Source: Bacteroidota bacterium | Lineage (GTDB): Bacteria > Bacteroidota > Bacteroidia > Chitinophagales > Chitinophagaceae | Direction: 5' to 3' | Length of the DNA: 64,000 nt | Assembly: GCA_023428755.1 (NCBI GenBank) | Contig: JAEYWX010000005.1 | Span: 25,541-89,540 of the forward strand | In this document: in pieces, positions 62,854 through 64,000 of the stretch | How positions within the stretch are numbered: position 1 is the first letter of the stretch | Layout of the letters: each line of letters opens with the position of its first letter | Notes under the pieces: generated by a model | Seen by the model: the letters and a program-made list of their open reading frames with translations, nothing else | Database searches by the model: none | Told to the model about the DNA's origin: nothing | Translations under genes and position numbers: made by a program

Positions 62854-62901
62854 AGCGGCGAAGGTAATCAATTGTGGGGGAGTGGGTAGAAACGGCTGGT
62901 A

Positions 62902-62966
62902 AGGGTTGCCAACCTTGCAACACGCTGCGGCTTTTATCGAACAGTTTGCCGAAGGTTGGCAACCCT
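62902..62966. repeat. 15-bp perfect inverted repeat
   Basis: AGGGTTGCCAACCTT and AAGGTTGGCAACCCT are exact reverse complements separated by 35 nt. Each arm contains its own small palindrome GGTTGCCAACC. Confidence 0.8.
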
Positions 62967-63000
62967 GTAACATCGTGCTGTTATTGCCGCATCTTCGTCT

Positions 63001-63052
63001 TGTTTTCTTCGGGATTTCTTCGGAGTTTGTTCGGATAACTCCTAAGAAAACA
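63001..63052. repeat. Nested inverted repeat with cttcgg words
   Basis: Outer stem TGTTTTCTT/AAGAAAACA (9 bp) and inner stem GGAGTT/AACTCC (6 bp), with the words ttcttcggga and ttcttcgga between. From memory, similar cttcgg-rich elements recur in Bacteroidota spacers. Confidence 0.6.
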
Positions 63053-63212
63053 CGGCAAAGGTCCGAAGCGAAGCCTGTAAAATGATGAAACCGCTGATGC
63101 TTTCTTTTTAAAAATATTTGTATTCAACTTTCGCAAATACTGCTTATTTTGATGCATTGCCGAAAGTTGGGGAAGAACTTTCGCATATTTATGTGTTAGC
63201 GGTTATTGTAAA

Positions 63213-63824
63213 ATGAGCTTCAAATCTATTTTCATCACTATATCGACATTTTGCCTCATTACTTCTTGTAAGGAGACAAATGAACAATTACTCGACAAGG
63301 CTTATAATCTTAACAATCAAAAAAAGTACGATAAAGCCATTGAAATTTACAACGAAGTAATTAATCGTAACAGTAAACTTCAGCTAGCTTTTTATAACAG
63401 AGGGTTTGCATATTTACAAATAAAAAAATACAAAGAAGCCCTAGCTGATTTCAATAAAGTAATGGATCTTCAGACACATGGCGACTTTGTGATTACTTAT
63501 AACAAAGACCTGCCTTATGCCGACGAAGAAACAAGAACACAAGTACCTTACAATGACGCTTTATACCAACGAGCACAAGTAAAATATTTCATGGACAGTC
63601 TTAGAAGTTCGTTTACGGACTTTCAGAGACTGGTTGATGATAATTATGAAGAGAAAAGTAATTGTATGTCTTGGCAAGGAACGATTTACATAAGAAGTGG
63701 CAAGACCGACAAAGCATGTGAATACTTTTTTAAAGCAAAACAATTTGCATTAAGTGACGAAGACAGAAACGATGCAGAAGATATGATAAAAACTTATTGC
63801 GGACAGATAAACAACAACCGCTAA
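63213..63824 (+). CDS. TPR-repeat lipoprotein
   Basis: A 203-aa protein with lipoprotein signal (MSFKSIFITISTFCLITSCK; Cys19) and tandem TPR motifs: LLDKAYNLNNQKKYDKAIEI, FYNRGFAYLQIKKYKEALAD and a third, CMSWQGTIYIRSGKTDKACE, with a Phe/Tyr-rich insert between. It is more AT-rich than most of the window. Probably periplasmic or surface-facing and a protein-binding adaptor; partner unknown. An IS begins about 50 nt behind its stop. Confidence 0.8.
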   Translation: MSFKSIFITISTFCLITSCKETNEQLLDKAYNLNNQKKYDKAIEIYNEVINRNSKLQLAFYNRGFAYLQIKKYKEALADFNKVMDLQTHGDFVITYNKDLPYADEETRTQVPYNDALYQRAQVKYFMDSLRSSFTDFQRLVDDNYEEKSNCMSWQGTIYIRSGKTDKACEYFFKAKQFALSDEDRNDAEDMIKTYCGQINNNR

Positions 63825-63869
63825 CAAGCGGTTTTGTTCAAGCGGGGCAGAAGGAAGTACAATAAGCAG

Positions 63870-64000
63870 TTGTATGTCTCGTCCTGAAATAGGTTGACTA
63901 AAAATCAACCGTTTTATGGACTTAAAAGAACAAATCATTAAAGAGTATCTGGAACAAGGCTGCGGGTATCGAAAGCTACAGGCAAAGTATGGCATCAGTC
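63870..64000 (+). mobile_element. Left end of an insertion sequence (truncated by the window)
   Basis: Starts around TGTATGTCTCGTCCTGAAAT, with GGTTGACTAAAAATCAACC as a small hairpin, then the beginning of a transposase gene. The exact terminal repeat and target duplication cannot be defined without the other end. Confidence 0.65.
63916..64000 (+). CDS. Transposase subunit, N-terminal fragment
   Basis: Open from the ATG at 63916 to the window edge (28 codons): MDLKEQIIKEYLEQGCGYRK followed by LQAKYGIS. The last part is a helix-turn-helix start, as in the OrfA-type DNA-binding subunit of IS3-like elements. The family cannot be fixed from this fragment. Confidence 0.65.
   Translation, partial: MDLKEQIIKEYLEQGCGYRKLQAKYGIS

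Larger units (their letters stand above)
62854..63212. other. Repeat-bearing spacer between divergent genes
   Basis: Holds two inverted repeats and no gene: AGGGTTGCCAACCTT at 62902-62916 and its exact complement at 62952-62966 (35-nt loop), and TGTTTTCTT (63001-63009) pairing with 63044-63052 around an inner GGAGTT/AACTCC stem. The remaining AT-rich sequence should contain the promoter of the 63213 gene. Confidence 0.65.

Noticed and set aside
63213..63824. TPR lipoprotein as an IS passenger gene
   Set aside because: It lies outside the visible IS end and has its own start and stop; the IS begins after it.

Overview
The window reads as ordinary chromosome of a member of the Bacteroidota, most likely the family Chitinophagaceae. 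This is inferred from gene content (CtlX-type hydrolase, fasciclin protein, THUMP methyltransferase, YpdA-like reductase, NarL-type kinases with TPR domains, many short secreted proteins ending their leader in AQ), from A-rich leaders without clear Shine-Dalgarno sites, and from TAnnTTTG boxes, the Bacteroidota -7 promoter element, ahead of several genes. No rRNA, tRNA or CRISPR array was seen. The left edge cuts a 5-oxoprolinase subunit gene (pxpB); the right edge cuts an insertion sequence.

Layout. 0-9.7 kb: pfkA-pyk glycolysis pair, a sugar-nucleotide-type reductase, a CHAD protein, two guanidino-group hydrolases (CtlX-like and arginine-deiminase-like), an RluE-like pseudouridine synthase and an orphan CrtA-like monooxygenase. 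9.8-18.5 kb: smc, a patatin phospholipase, coaD, a hotdog thioesterase and a Ca-type P-ATPase. 18.6-25 kb: small accessory genes, a fasciclin protein, the histidine-degradation genes hutI and a hutG-like gene, and a large TPR protein. 25-34.6 kb: an accessory block, all on the minus strand, of two overlapping SET-domain genes and seven loci for exported proteins, mostly of no known family. One locus (26155-27369) is a paralogue of its neighbour (28868-30208) broken by a single in-frame TAA. A TPR histidine kinase and LuxR-type regulator pair diverges from the block at 34.75 kb.

37.3-44.6 kb: a YkgJ protein, an NfeD/YuaF-like protein with a flotillin, then a repeat-rich stretch with a HEPN-like gene, an NTF2-fold protein, a TlpA-like thioredoxin, a subclass B1 metallo-beta-lactamase and a rifamycin ADP-ribosyltransferase (arr). 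44.7-57.4 kb: an OmpA protein with thrombospondin-3 repeats, an EF-G paralogue, an MHS-family transporter with a small membrane partner, dodecin, two orphan sensor kinases, a CvpA-CAP fusion and several lipoproteins. 57.4-62.9 kb: an M28 peptidase, a YpdA-like flavoprotein, a THUMP RNA methyltransferase and a DbpA-like helicase. 63.2 kb to the end: a TPR lipoprotein and the left end of an IS.

The best candidates for new biology are the exported-protein block with its divergent two-component system, the tandem SET genes, the HEPN-like gene, and the set of degenerate short-word arrays and palindromes in the spacers. No complete defence system or other recognisable island is visible, so these remain candidates. 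All family assignments are from reading the translated sequence; no database search was run.
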